The position numbers and the translations under genes are program-made. Positions 1 to 13,434 of a stretch of 64,000 bases of DNA are shown here, in pieces. The notes beneath the pieces were generated by a model. The model saw only the letters and a list, made by a program, of their open reading frames with translations, had not been told where the DNA came from and searched no databases. The stretch's first letter is position 1. Each line of letters begins with the position of its first letter. Source of the DNA: Synaphobranchus kaupii (Eukaryota > Chordata > Actinopteri > Anguilliformes > Synaphobranchidae); assembly GCA_029718625.1 (NCBI GenBank), contig CM056378.1, positions 63,697,027 through 63,761,026 of the forward strand. The letters are read 5' to 3'.

Positions 1-3000
1 ACAGGGACAGTACACAGCTGAGGTTTATGTTTTAACAGGGACAGTGCACACCGTTTTTTTATGTTCTAACAGGGACAGTAGACACCTGAGGTTTATGTTT
101 TAACAAGGACAGTACACATGTGATATTTAAGTGTAACAGGGACAGTACACACCGTTGTTTTATGTTTTAACAGGGGCAGTACACATCTGAGGTTTATGTT
201 TTAACAGCGATAGTACACATCTGAGATTTAAGTTTCACAAGGACAGTACACACCTGTGATTTATGTTTTAACAGGGACAGTACACACCTGATATTTAACT
301 TTAACAGGGACAGTACAAACCTGATATTTACGTTTAACCAGGACAGTACACATCGTTGTTTTATGTTTTAACAGGGACAGTACACACCTGAGGTTAACAG
401 GGACAGTACACATCTGAGATTTACATTTAACAGGGACATTACACACCTGAGGTTTATGTTTTAACAGGGATAGTGCACATCTGAGATTTAAGCTTAACAG
501 GGACAGTACACACCTGAGGTTTAAGTTTAACAGGGACAGTCCACACCGGAGATTTAAGTTTAGCCGGGACAGTACACATCTGATATTTAAGTTTAACAGG
601 GACAGTACTCAGCTGACGTTTATGTTTTAACAGGGACAGTGCACACCGTTGTTTTATGTTTTAACAGGGACAGTACACACTTGAGGTTAACAGGGACAGT
701 ACACATCTGAGATTTAAGTTTAATAGGGATAGTAAACACCTGTGATTTATGTTTTAACAGGGACAGTACACACATGATATTTAATTTTAACAGGGACAGT
801 ACACTTCTGAGATTTACATTTAACAGGGACACTACACATCTGAGGTTTATGTTTTAACAGGGATACTACATATCTGAGATTTAAGTTTAACAGGGACAGT
901 ACACACCTGTGATTTATGTTTTAACAGGGACAGTACACACCTGATATTTAACTTTAACAGGGACAGTACAAACCTGATATTTAAGTTTAACCAGGACAGT
1001 ACACACCTGATGTTTATCTTTTAACAGGGATAGTACACATCTGAGATTTAGGTTCAACTGGGACAATACATACCTGTGATTTATGTTTTAACAGGGAAAG
1101 TACACATCTGAGACTTAAGTTTAAAAAGGAAAGTACACACCTGTGATTTATGTTTTAACAGGGACAGTACACACCTGAGGTTTATGTTTTAACAAGGACA
1201 GTACACATGTGATATTTAAGTGTAACAGGGACAGTACAGACCATTGGTTTATGTTTTAACAGGGACAGTACACATCTGAGATTTAAGTTTAACAGGGACA
1301 GTACACAGCTGAGGTTTATGTTTTAACAGGGACAGTGCACACCGTTGTTTTATGTTTTAACAGGGACAGTACACACCTGAGGTTTATGTTTTAACAAGGA
1401 CAGTACACATGTGATATTTAAGTGTAACAGGGACAGTACACACCGTTGTTTTATGTTTTAACAGGGGCAGTACACATCTGAGGTTTATGTTTTAACAGCG
1501 ATAGTACACATCTGAGATTTAAGTTTCACAAGGACAGTGTACACACCTGTGATTTATGTTTTAACAGGGACAGAACACACCTGATATTTAACTTTAACAG
1601 GGACAGTACAAACCTGATATTTACGTTTAACCAGGACAGTACACATCTGATATTTAAGTTTAACAGGGACAGTACACAGCTGAGGTTTATGTTTTAACAG
1701 GGACAGTGCACACCGTTGTTTTATGTTCTAACAGGGACAGTACACACCTGAGGTTTATGTTTTAACAAGGACAGTACACATGTGATATTTAAGTGTAACA
1801 GGGACAGTACACACCGTTGTTTTATGTTTTAACAGGGGCAGTACACATCTGAGGTTTATGTTTTAACAGCGATAGTACACATCTGAGATTTAAGTTTCAC
1901 AAGGACAGTACACACCTGTGATTTATGTTTTAACAGGGACAGTACACACCTGATATTTAACTTTAACAGGGACAGTACAAACCTGATATTTACGTTTAAC
2001 CAGGACAGTACACATCGTTGTTTTATGTTTTAACAGGGACAGTACACACCTGAGGTTAACAGGGACAGTACACATCTGAGATTTACATTTAACAGGGACA
2101 GTACACACCTGAGGTTTATGTTTTAACAGGGATAGTGCACATCTGAGATTTAAGCTTAACAGGGACAGTACACACCTGAGGTTTAAGTTTAACAGGGACA
2201 GTCCACACCGGAGATTTAAGTTTAGCCGGGACAGTACACATCTGATATTTAAGTTTAACAGGGACAGTACACAGCTGAGGTTTATGTTTTAACAGGGACA
2301 GTGCACACCGTTGTTTTATGTTTTAACAGGGACAGTACACACTTGAGGTTAACAGGGACAGTACACATCTGAGATTTAAGTTTAATAGGGATAGTACACA
2401 CCTGTGATTTATGTTTTAAGAGGGACAGTACACACATGATATTTAACTTTAACAGGGACAGTACACTTCTGAGATTTAAGTTTAACCAGGACAGTACACA
2501 CCTGAGGTTAACAGGGACAGTACACATCTGAGATTTACATTTAACAGGGACACTACACATCTGAGGTTTATGTTATAACAGGGATACTACATATCTGAGA
2601 TTTAAGTTTAACAGGGACAGTACACACCTGTGTTTTATGTTTTAACAGGGACAGTACACACCTGATATTTAACTTTAACAGGGACAGTACAAACCTGATA
2701 TTTAAGTTTAACCAGGACAGTACACACCTGATGTTTATCTTTTAACAGGGATAGTACACATCTGAGATTTAGGTTCAACTGGGACAATACATACCTGTGA
2801 TTTATGTTTTAACAGGGAAAGTACACATCTGAGATTTAAGTTTAAAAAGCAAAGTACACACCTGTGATTTATGTTTTAACAGGGACAGTACACACCTGAG
2901 GTTTATGTTTTAACAAGGACAGTACACATGTGATATTTAAGTGTAACAGGGACAGTACAGACCATTGGTTTATGTTTTAACAGGGACAGTACACATCTGA

Positions 3001-4735
3001 GGCTTATGTTTTAACAGGGACTGTACACATCTGAGATTAACAGGGATAGTACACATCTGAGATTTAAGTTTAACAGGGACAGTACACACCTGGTGTTTAA
3101 CTTTAACAGGGACAGTACACATCTGAGATTTAATTTTAACCAGGACAGTACACATCTTTTGTTTATGTTTTAACAGGGACAGTACACACCTGATATTTAA
3201 GTTTAACCGGGACAGTACACATCGTTGTTTTATGTTTTAACAGGGACAGTACACACCTGATATTTACGTTTAACCAGGACAGTACACATCTGATATTTAA
3301 GTTTAACAGGGACAGTACACAGCTGAGGTTTATGTTTTAACAGGGACAGTGCACACCGTTGTTTTATGTTCTAACAGGGACAGTACACACCTGAGGTTTA
3401 TGTTTTAACAAGGACAGTACACATGTGATATTTAAGTGTAACAGGGACAGTACACACCGTTGTTTTATGTTTTAACAGGGGCAGTACACATCTGAGGTTT
3501 ATGTTTTAACAGCGATAGTACACATCTGAGATTTAAGTTTCACAAGGACAGTACACACCTGTGATTTATGTTTTAACAGGGACAGTACACACCTGATATT
3601 TAACTTTAACAGGGACAGTACAAACCTGATATTTACGTTTAACCAGGACAGTACACATCGTTGTTTTATGGTTTAACAGGGACAGTACACACCTGGGGTT
3701 AACAGGGACAGTACACATCTGAGATTTACATTTAACAGGGACATTACACACCTGAGGTTTATGTTTTTACAGGGATAGTGCACATCTGAGATTTAAGCTT
3801 AACAGGGACAGTACACACCTGAGGTTTAAGTTTAACAGGGACAGTCCACACCGGAGATTTAAGTTTAGCCGGGACAGTACACATCTGATATTTAAGTTTA
3901 ACAGGGACAGTACACAGCTGAGGTTTATGTTTTAACAGGGACAGTGCACACCGTTGTTTTATGTTTTAACAGGGACAGTACACACTTGAGGTTAACAGGG
4001 ACAGTACACATCTGAGATTTAAGTTTAATAGGGATAGTACACACCTGTGATTTATGTTTTAACAGGGACAGTACACACATGATATTTAACTTTAACAGGG
4101 ACAGTACACTTCTGAGATTTAAGTTTAACCAGGACAGTACACACCTGAGGTTAACAGGGACAGTACACATCTGAGATTTACATTTAACAGGGACACTACA
4201 CATCTGAGGTTTATGTTATAACAGGGATACTACATATCTGAGATTTAAGTTTAACAGGGACAGTACACACCTGTGATTTATGTTTTAACAGGGACAGTAC
4301 ACACCTGATATTTAACTTTAACAGGGACAGTACAAACCTGATATTTAAGTTTAACCAGGACAGTACACACCTGATGTTTATCTTTTAACAGGGATAGTAC
4401 ACATCTGAGATTTAGGTTCAACTGGGACAATACATACCTGTGATTTATGTTTTAACAGGGAAAGTACACATCTGAGATTTAAGTTTAAAAAGGAAAGTAC
4501 ACACCTGTGATTTATGTTTTAACAGGGACAGTACACACCTGAGGTTTATGTTTTAACAAGGACAGTACACATGTGATATTTAAGTGTAACAGGGACAGTA
4601 CAGACCATTGGTTTATGTTTTAACAGGGACAGTACACATCTGAGGTTTATGTTTTAACAGGGACTGTACACATCTGAGATTAACAGGGATAGTACACATC
4701 TGAGATTTAAGTTTAACAGGGACAGTACACACCTG
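1..4735. repeat. Satellite 1 minisatellite array, block A
   Basis: This is a tandem array of 34-35 bp units built on AACAGGGACAGTACACAYCTG followed by a variable GAGGTTTATGTTTT or GATATTTAAGTTT half, with scattered shortened units. The array has higher-order structure: the same series of unit variants recurs at about 261, 1923 and 3566, and at 620, 2282 and 3925, giving periods of about 1662 and 1643 bp. Short open frames occur on the minus strand (repeated CTVPVK-type peptides). They follow from the repeat and do not look like genes. No unique sequence lies inside the block. Confidence 0.95.
3090..3092. other. Empty target site matching the Harbinger-like insertion
   Basis: CTG in ACACCTGGTGTTTA. 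This stretch, with more than 100 bases on each side, matches the joined flanks of the element at 4736-15380 and lies exactly 1643 bases (one higher-order period) before its left CTG. It is therefore a paralogous unoccupied site showing a 3 bp CTG target. Confidence 0.85.
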
Positions 4736-6651
4736 GGGCCCTATCTTGGCGATCTTGGCGCTTAGTCTAAGCGCATGGCGCTAAGTCCATTTAGGGCGTG
4801 TCCAAGTCCACTTTTGCTATTTTAACGGCGTGTTTTTTTGGCGCTAAGCACGGCGCATGGCGCAACTGGGCTGAACCTAGTCGCTTCATTAATTATAGGT
4901 GTGTCTTGGGCGTGACATTCAATAAACCAATCAAAATGTCATATCCCATTCCCTTTAAAAGCCTGCTTTTCCACCTTGGCGGATTGCTTATGATGGCGAA
5001 ACAGACATGCTCGTGCATGTTTAGTGTGATCAAGGAATAGGCTAAATGGAGTATGATCAATATTATTCGGACTAACCATTAGCCTATGAGTTCCCGGTAA
5101 TTCCAGACAGGGCTGTTATTTTACAAAATATGTGCGGTTAAATTTCGCTAAAAGGACCTGCAACAGCTGAGAATAAGCTATCAATGGCTTCAGTCTCACC
5201 TTAGAAAACGCCAAATTAGCCTGCTTGTTCAGCGAATTTCGTTTGATTATGCAATGAAAGTGTCAAACATCAATTCCAAGAGGCTGTTCTCAAAGTTCAA
5301 GCTTCATCCAAAGTTCATTAGGCTACCTGCATAGTAGGCTAATATTGATTAATAACATACATACCGTTATTATGCCTTAATGATGACACTAAATAGCCTA
5401 CAATAAAGCTGTCAGGTTCGCAACCCATAAGTTCACGCATATTTCCCCTTGTTTAATAATGTCCTGTTTATGGAAATGTGACCAACCTGTTTTACTCGTA
5501 GCGTAATCCTTTAAAACAATCCACTTTCCCAGGAAGACCGTGAAACGTGCGATTTACAGCAGGGGAAACAGAACATGCAGCTCACGTGCAGAGAATGGCA
5601 TTAAAATTAATTGTGACTTAATTGTGTAACGTGCTGCAAATTTGTTTTAGTTTCTAATTAGACGCTTAGTTCTCTTTAAAATCGTTTTGTTCAGTTAAGG
5701 AATAACGGGTGAAATCAGCTGGGTTTTAAACGGTGAGAGTATGGAAACCTGGTCACTGTAATTTAAAAAAATATGAAGGACGAAGAATAGCTAAGTTTAC
5801 AATTTAGTTAACATGGTGACATCTCCGTTTTTTAACCATAGGCTATCGAAAAAAACCTTATGCACAGCGAATTCGCTGTAGCCTAGGCTATTTGAAAAAC
5901 AATAAATGCAATATTCCAACCTGGTCTCACAGCCCATTCGTATCTATTCTACGAAATTCCAGTCCCGAAAATTCGTACTTATTTTACGAATTAGCGATTG
6001 CACACCACGTGACTTTACGATTTTCTCCGATGAATTACGAGACAAAACGGAGATCCACCATTTTTATTTCACGGTCAAATAAAGCGAATGGGTAAGCTGC
6101 CGGTATTGTACTTATAGTTTATACTTATAGTTATAGTACATTCATAGAATACCTTTCTTATTTTGTAATTGCATTTTAATGCAATATGATGTATAATTCT
6201 CGAGCTTCTTCGTCTCTGCTTTATCTGTGTGGGTTGCTATTTATAGGCTAGTCTTGTAGGCTATTGCTTGTATTAAACTAGCTGAAGTTAGCTAGGTCTG
6301 TTCAGATCAGTACATACTGCATAGGCTGCAATATGATTATTAATGGATTTAGCTTGTGAACTAGGCATCAGAGCGTGTCGTTTTCGGTTCTTTTGAGACG
6401 TATAACATGAGAAAACCGAGCATATCTGTAATGGAAACAACCGCGTCTCCCCGTTAACTTCTGTAATGAACTGCGATTCCCATGATTCTGTGCGCTGTCT
6501 GTGTGTATTGCCCATAGACTCCAATAGAGTGCAGAGACGTGACGGGTTGACCACTGATGAGCAGCTCCCATGGGAATCCATGGAACTGGTAAGCGGAAGC
6601 TGCCTCCAGTTTTTTTTTTTTTATCTCGATGGTTGAACTTTCATTCATAAA

Positions 6652-7050
6652 ACCAACAAAAAAAAAAGTCTGCCAGTCTGCAAATAACAGGATTCCTAAA
6701 TGCTATATGCAAATCCCATATGCAAAAGGTCTATAAAAATCTTTTAAAAATCACATATGCCATATACAAAACTTAAATAAAATAAATATGTAGTAGAGAG
6801 CTAGCATATACATTTCTTGCTAAAATTAAATAGTTCCCTAATACATGGTACTCCTTATAAAAAAAACATTGTATAAGAATTGTATAGAAATGTATAATAT
6901 AATAGGCTACTAATCAACATGCTTTTTTATAAAAACTTTGCAAGTATGATCATATATGATTTTTACAGACCTTTTGCATATGGGATTACCTTCGTAAGCA
7001 TTTAGGAATCCTGATATTTGCAGACTGGCAGACTTTTTTTTGTTGTTGGT
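6652..7050. mobile_element. Small TIR element (MITE) nested in the left arm
   Basis: Inverted repeats of about 80 bp (near 6652-6735 and 6970-7050) share AGTCTGCCAGTCTGCAAATA, flanking about 230 bp of AT-rich sequence. It has no coding capacity and I could not identify its family. Because it is mirrored in the other arm, it was present before the arms were duplicated or was converted afterwards. Confidence 0.7.
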
Positions 7051-7125
7051 AGTTTAAGCCAACACAATCTCTCAAGCATGGTACACAGCAGATATAGAAT
7101 GTACAAAATACGCACTGTTGTTATT

Positions 7126-7126
<1 letters not shown>

Positions 7127-7167
<41 letters not shown>
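7127..7167. repeat. (AAT)n microsatellite, left arm
   Basis: About 13 AAT units. The mirror locus in the right arm has about 18 units, a clear length difference between the arms. Confidence 0.95.
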
Positions 7168-7168
<1 letters not shown>

Positions 7169-7654
7169 CAATTTTATTTAAAGCTTTTTTTTTACAGCAA
7201 AATCCTATTACACAGTTAAAGTAAAATATATAAAAACAATGGATAAATAAAACAAAAGACTAAAATGAACATGAAAAATATTCTCAAATCCAGAAGCTTG
7301 AGAAGCAATGCAATAATAATGGTATATAATGTAAGGAAGACTTAAAATTCAGTAATTAGACTATCAGTTTCCTTTTCAATTTAGAATTAAACAAATTTTG
7401 TAGGCTGATAACCACAATGATAATTTTCCATGCCAAATAAGCGTTCATGCGCGGCTCTCAAGCCTACAATACTTCGGCATAACCAGCAGGTAATGTGCGT
7501 ATGTCAAGTGAAGAGCTGACGTGGAGCTACGACCATTTCCACGGTCAAATGGAGTCACGTTGAAATTTTATAAATCACTACTTTGTCGTGATTTTTTACG
7601 TACGCCACACGTAAGATCAAATTTGATCAAAAGTACTTTTTATAAATGAGGCCC

Positions 7655-7930
7655 CTGGTCTTGGCCCTTCTGCCCTTCTGACCATCTTCTGGCATAGACT
7701 CAAGACTCGCCTGTTTAGATTGCATCTTTGCTTCCTGAATTAATTGTTAGCATGCAAGTCTTGCTTTTTGTAATAGCATTTTAGGGGCATGTTAACAGTG
7801 ATTTATACATCAACACTTGCCATGTTACTGACATTTTAGTTAATGTATTATTTAGACTTGTACTGTTTTTTTTTTCAGTATACCATTGTTTTTTTATTGG
7901 ACATTTCTCTTATATAGCAGTATTTCTCAT
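7655..7930 (+). pseudogene. L2-type LINE 3' fragment (C-terminal codons and UTR), left arm
   Basis: A short stretch near 7690-7735 can be read as the end of an L2/CR1-type reverse transcriptase (residues like RLKTRLFRLHL), followed by AT-rich 3' UTR-like sequence. The mirror copy lies at about 12541-12815. It is too short and broken to be functional. A separate L2 fragment begins immediately downstream. Confidence 0.45.
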
Positions 7931-7939
7931 TCCCTCCTC

Positions 7940-8820
7940 TACCTAACAGGTCAAGGAGAGGATATCAGCCTGCCTGGCTGACATTTCTATGTGGATGGCT
8001 ACTCGTCACCTGAAGCTCAACCTTCACAATATGGAACTGCGCTTCATACCTCACAGGACCTCCCCACTGCAAGCCCTCTCCATCACCGTCGACGGTACTA
8101 TGGTGGCTGCCTCCCGCTCTGCAAGGAACCTGGGGATGGTCCTGGATGACCAGCTGGACTTCATGGAGCACATCAGGGCAACAGCACGGTCCTGCAGGTT
8201 CCTCCTGTACAACATCAGGAGGATTCGACCATACCTGACCACCTACTCGACCCAGCTTCTCGTCCAGACCATGGTTATCTCACGCCTGGATTACTCCCCC
8301 CAAAGTTTTCACACATCACCCCCCTGCTGAGGTCAGTCTACTGGCTGCCGGTTGCCGCCAGGATCAGGTTCAAAGTTCTGACCCTGGCCTACGCTGCAGC
8401 CAAAAGGACAAGCCCTTCCTACCTGCAAGACATAATACAACACTAAACTCCAGCTCGACCACTTCGCTCTGCTCGTCCGGACTGCGGAGCTTCTCCACCC
8501 TAGCTCCCCAGTGGTGGAACAAACTCTTCACTCCTCTACGTTTTGATCAAACACTGCCTGCACACCTCTTCAGAAACTCACCTTGACTGTTTTTAGCTTG
8601 TTTCCTGTTCCTTAATTCTTTGTTGATTTTATAGTTTATAATGTCTTGTTGTCTTAGCCATAGCTTACTGTGTACTATACTCAATGTTCATGACTATGGA
8701 TAGCTGCTATGTTATGATAAGAAATGAGCTCTATCTGAACTGATGTCATTGACCTTCGGTATGCACTTATTGTGCGTCGCTTTGGATAAAAGCATCTGCC
8801 AAATGAATGTAATGTAAATA
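7940..8820 (+). pseudogene. L2 LINE reverse transcriptase C-terminal fragment with 3' tail, left arm
   Basis: The segment 7950-8330 encodes a peptide with WMATRHLKLNLHNMELRF, SITVDGTMV, ARNLGMVLDDQLDFMEHI and MVISRLDY. This series is typical of the C-terminal part of L2/CR1-clade non-LTR reverse transcriptases. The frame then breaks; 8330-8460 and 8480-8580 carry further RT C-terminal pieces in other frames. The 3' UTR ends in CGTCGCTTTGGATAAAAGC and an ATGTAATGTAA-type tail, the usual end of fish L2 elements. The endonuclease and the RT catalytic core are absent (5' truncation). The same fragment appears inverted in the right arm, so its presence twice reflects arm duplication, not two insertions. 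Confidence 0.8.
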
Positions 8821-8925
8821 AAGTTTATTATTATTATTATTATTATTTTATGCAAACTTATGCACTTTTTGCCTTGTAAGTCGCTCTGTATAAGCGCATC
8901 TGCCAAATGAATAAATGTCTGTATT
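8821..8925 (+). repeat. (ATT)n run and second L2-like 3' tail, left arm
   Basis: An ATT microsatellite (8826-8847) is followed by a second tail-like sequence with TAAGTCGCTCTGTATAAGCG and CATCTGCCAAATGAATAAATG-type bases. It suggests a short L2-mobilised SINE or a truncated LINE end. It is mirrored at about 11545-11640. Confidence 0.55.
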
Positions 8926-9734
8926 GATGCACTTCTGTAATGTGATGGACCCTTTCTAGATTAAATAAGCTAAATGTCCAGCTAATAAAAGCTTGAAGAC
9001 ACTGAAGTTCAATACGTCTCTGAGTGAATTAATACTAAATTTATTTAACAGTGCATTGTGTACACCATATATTGATGTATTGTAAATTATCTCTTCTCTT
9101 TCAAAACCTGATGGCCAATATACAGCATATAGTAATAATAATGTTTATCATTTTAGTCATATAAAAGTTAGAAATTGTATATACCACAACATCTGATATT
9201 GATTACAATGAAAACACCAATTTAAAATGGGTAGAAAATTATTTTTATATAATTACCAATAAAATCTCAGATCATAGGATAGACTACATTAACAATTTTA
9301 TTTTTTAAATATATATTTTTTTTACATACAGCTGACACCCTTGTCATTTTTATGTATTTAAAGGGAATGCTTTCATTCCTACAAAGCTTTCACACTAGGC
9401 TACTGCATGCTGTTCACTACTGTCTGCTTATTAATTATCAACCTGCTGGATTTGGAAAGCATTATAAATGTCTAGAAGTAGCTAAGATAATTATCTAAGT
9501 ATTAAAAGTTGGGTTCATGTGAGTAGCGTGGTCCCATTCGCAATAAACGGAGGGCATCTTCGTGTGTGTTTACGGTTGTATCAAACTACATTTCGGCGCC
9601 ATTTTATTGCTTTGCGCTAAGGAAAGTATTACTGGGAATTGTAGTTTTTTTTTACAAATATATTCCCTGTATACGTAATTATCTAGGAATTGCTATTGTA
9701 TTATCTACCTAGCAAGCCAGTTATGCTAGCTACG

Positions 9735-10723
9735 TTCAACCAGATCTAGGTACCTAGCTAGCTACGCCTGTTTTAGCTGCTGGTAGACAGGATATACATT
9801 TTCAATATTAATAGCTTAATATTAATATTAATAGTCAAAAGTAGATGGCAGTCCTATATTGTCTTTTTTACTGAAATGTTCTTATGACTGATGTTTTCTG
9901 ACTCGGCTTGATCCTAAGAATCACCTCGGAAAGTGTTGTACATTAATTCTGAAATTTAAGTGGCGCCCCCTGTTGAAAGCATATACTGCACTTTTTTTTT
10001 GTAGCTAGAGATCTGGTTCTGATATTATTTGTAGTATGTCTAGAGGTGGTCTAGATTCCGACATTTCAGCATGATACATCATTCGGTGTACAAATGGCGA
10101 GTGCCCAAAATGTTCAAAAATCACATTTTCAAGGGGGCGCTACAGAGTCTGTGTTCATGCTAGGGGTCTATTTTTTGGTGTACATGCTAGAGGCCCTGAT
10201 GAGACTCAGTTAGCAAAATGTCATGCTTCTACAATTTTGGGAAGCTGAGTGCAGTGTTCAGCAGTAACCCAAAATGACCTATGAACATTCTAACAGCCTT
10301 CATAGATCTATTTTTCATCATTAGTCAAATTAATTAGGACAAGTTTAATTTATGCTTACATGTAAATATATATGTCACAGGGGGTGCTGAGTTGTCCTTG
10401 TATACTAAATTTGGGATGCTTGGCTGCCTTTGTGCTTCAGGTAGGAGGAGTCAAAGTTTTTAAAAAATTGAGATTTGTAGGTGGTGCTATAGTGTGCTAG
10501 GGGTCTGTTCTTTTGCTTATGCAATGTAGGCCATGGATATATTAATAGTTCCGAATTTCAAGCCTCTAGATTTTAAGGAACCCATAACCCTAATCCTACT
10601 GTTGTGACCTTTGACCCTTCCATAGCTCTTGTATTTAATTTCATAGTTTACAATTTGGGTATATTTATATTCTAATTAATCCATGTCAGGGTGGTCAACA
10701 TGCCAGAAAATTGCAGTATCTAG
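9735..10723. other. Spacer between the palindrome arms
   Basis: This is non-palindromic sequence with no credible open reading frame. It contains several degenerate short motifs of GGGGGCGCTA / GGGGGTGCTG / GGTGGTGCTA type (around 10133, 10380 and 10482, plus an inverted one around 9962), suggesting an old diverged repeat family. I cannot name the family. Confidence 0.6.
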
Positions 10724-11639
10724 CGTAGCTAGCATAACTGGCTTGCTAGCTAGATAATACATTAGCAATTCCTAGATAATTACGTATATAGGGAATACAT
10801 TTGCACAGAAAACTACAATTCCCAGCAAGACTTTCCTTAGCGCGAAGCAATAAAATGGCGCCGAAATGTAGTTCCGCTTGATACAACCGTAAACACACAC
10901 GAAGATGCCCTCCGTTTATTGTGAATGGGATCACGCTACTCACATGCACCCAACTTTTAATACTTAGATAATTATCTTAGCTACTTCTAGACATTTATAA
11001 TGCTTTCCAAATCCAGCAGGTTGATAATTAATAAGCAGACAGTAGTGAACAGCATGTAGTAGCCGAGTGTGAAAGCTTTGTAGTAATGAAAGCATTCCCT
11101 TTAAATACATAAAAATGACAAGGGTGTCAGCTGTATGTAAAAAAAATATATATTTAAAAAAAAATGTTTTTAATGTAGTCTATCCCATGATCTGGGATTT
11201 TATAATTTCGTAATTATATAAAAATAATTTTCTACCCATTTTAAATTGGTGTTTTCATTGTAATCAATATCAGATGTTGTGGTATATACAATTTCAAACC
11301 TTTATATGACTAAAATGATAAACATTATTCCTATATGCCGTATATTGGCCATCAGGTTTTGAAAGAGAAGAGATAATTTACAATACATCAATATATAGCG
11401 TACACAATGCACTGTAAAATAAATTTAGTATTAATTCACTCAGAGACGTATTGAACTTCAGCGTCTTCAAGCTTTTATTAGCTGGACATTTATCTTATTT
11501 AATCTAGAAAGGGTCCATCACATTACAGAAGTGTATCAATACAGACATTTATTCATTTGGCAGATGCGCTTATACAGAGCGACTCACAAGGCAAAAAGTG
11601 CATAAGTTTGCATAAAATAATAATAATAATAATAATAAT

Positions 11640-12535
11640 AAACTTTATTTACATTACATTCATTTGGCAGATGCTTTTATCCAAAGCGACGCACAATAAG
11701 TCCATACCGAAGGTCAATGACATCAGTTCAGATAGAGCTAATTTCTTATCATAACATAGCAGCTATCCATAGTATAATATCCACATTGAGTATAGTACAC
11801 AGTAAGCTATGGCTAAGACAACAAGACATTATAAACTATAAAATCAACAAAGAATTAAGGAACATGAAACAAGCTAAAAACAGTCAAGGTGAGTTTCTGA
11901 AGAGGTGTGCAGGCAGTGTTTGATCAAAACGTAGAGGAGTGAAGAGTTTGTTCCACCACTGGGGAGCTAGGGTGGAGAAGCTCCGCAGTCCGGACGAGCA
12001 GAGGGAAGTGGTCGAGCTGGAGTTTAGTGTTGTATTATGTCTTGCAGGTAGGAAGGGCTTGTCCTTTTGGCTGCAGCGTAGGCCAGGGTCAGAACTTTGA
12101 ACCTGATCTTGGCGGCAACCGGCAGCCAGTAGACTGACCTCAGCAGGGGGGTGATGTGTGAAAACTTTGGGGGGAGTAATCCAGGCGTGAGATAACCATG
12201 GTCTGGACGAGAAGCTGGGTCGAGTAGGTGGTCAGGTATGGTCGAATCCTCCTGATGTTGTACAGGAGGAACCTGCAGGACCGTGCTGTTGACCTGATGT
12301 GCTCCATGAAGTCCAGCTGGTCATCCAGGACCATCCCCAGGTTCCTTGCAGAGCGGGAGGCAGCCACCATAGTACCGTCGACGGTGATGGAGAGGGCTTG
12401 CAGTGGGGAGGTCCTGTGAGGTATGAAGCGCAGTTCCATATTGTGAAGGTTGAGCTTCAGGTGATGAGTAGCCATCCACATAGAAATGTCAGCCAGGCAG
12501 GCTGATATCCTCTCCTTGACCTGTTAGGTAGAGGG
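11640..12535 (-). pseudogene. L2 LINE reverse transcriptase C-terminal fragment, right-arm mirror
   Basis: This is the inverted copy of 7940-8820. On the minus strand, 12140-12481 encodes almost the same 113-residue RT fragment as the left arm, with two visible substitutions (R to H near the start, A to S in the EHIRATAR stretch). The tail (CTTTTATCCAAAGCGACG on the plus strand) lies at about 11670-11690. It is non-functional: 5' truncated and frame-broken. Confidence 0.8.
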
Positions 12536-13301
12536 GGGAATGAGAAATACTGCTATATAAGAGAAATGTCCAATAAAAAAACAATGGTATACTGAAAAAA
12601 AAAACAGTACAAGTCTAAATAATACATTAACTAAAATGTCAGTAACATGGCAAGTGTTGATGTATAAATCACTGTTAACATGCCCCTAAAATGCTATTAC
12701 AAAAAGCAAGACTTGCATGCTAACAATTAATTCAGGAAGCAAAGATGCAATCTAAACAGGCGAGTCTTGAGTCTATGCCAGAAGATGGTCAGAAGGGCAG
12801 AAGGGCCAAGACCAGGGGCCTCATTTATAAAAAGTACTTTTGATCAAATTTGATCTTACGTGTGGCGTACGTAAAAAATCACGACAAAGTAGTGATTTAT
12901 AAAATTTCAACGTGACTCCATTTGACCGTGGAAATGGTCGTAGCTCCACGTCAGCTCTTCACTTGACATACGCACATTACCTGCTGGTTATGCCGAAGTA
13001 TTGTAGGCTTGAGAGCCGCGCATGAACGCTTATTTGGCATGGAAAATTATCATTGTGGTTATCAGCCTACAAAATTTGTTTAATTCTAAATTGAAAAGGA
13101 AACTGATAGTCTAATTACTGAATTTTAAGTCTTCCTTACATTATATACCATTATTATTGCATTGCTTCTCAAGCTTCTGGATTTGAGAATATTTTTCATG
13201 TTCATTTTAGTCTTTTGTTTTATTTATCCATTGTTTTTATATATTTTACTTTAACTGTGTAATAGGATTTTGCTGTAAAAAAAAAGCTTTAAATAAAATT
13301 G

Positions 13302-13302
<1 letters not shown>

Positions 13303-13358
<56 letters not shown>
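13303..13358. repeat. (ATT)n microsatellite, right arm
   Basis: About 18 ATT units, the inverted counterpart of the run at 7127-7167. Confidence 0.95.
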
Positions 13359-13359
<1 letters not shown>

Positions 13360-13434
13360 AATAACAACAGTGCGTATTTTGTACATTCTATATCTGCTGT
13401 GTACCATGCTTGAGAGATTGTGTTGGCTTAAACT

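Larger units (their letters stand above)
5917..9734 (+). repeat. Left arm of the giant palindrome
   Basis: The reverse complement matches 10724-14567. The order along the arm is: CAACCTGG terminus, about 700 bp of unrecognised sequence, a small nested palindromic MITE, an AAT microsatellite, unrecognised sequence, L2 LINE fragments, an AT-rich stretch, and an inner end at CAGTTATGCTAGCTACG. Confidence 0.9.

Noticed and set aside
261..4203. Minus-strand 60-90 codon frames reading CTVPVK repeats in satellite 1
   Set aside because: Translations of the minisatellite, recurring with every higher-order repeat and ending wherever the unit length slips.
1..4735. Regularly spaced repeats resembling a CRISPR array
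   Set aside because: The whole 34-35 bp unit is repeated, including the would-be spacers. There are no cas genes and the context is a eukaryotic satellite.
4798..5040. 80-codon frame shared by both Harbinger-like copies (also 29769-30056)
   Set aside because: It lies in the subterminal GCGC-rich part of the element, has no domain similarity I can see, and differs in length between copies. Shared because the DNA is homologous, not because it is coding.
6288..6648. Overlapping 64-97 codon frames, mirrored at 13802-14196
   Set aside because: They overlap in several phases, have no recognisable motif, and are duplicated only because they are in the palindrome arms.
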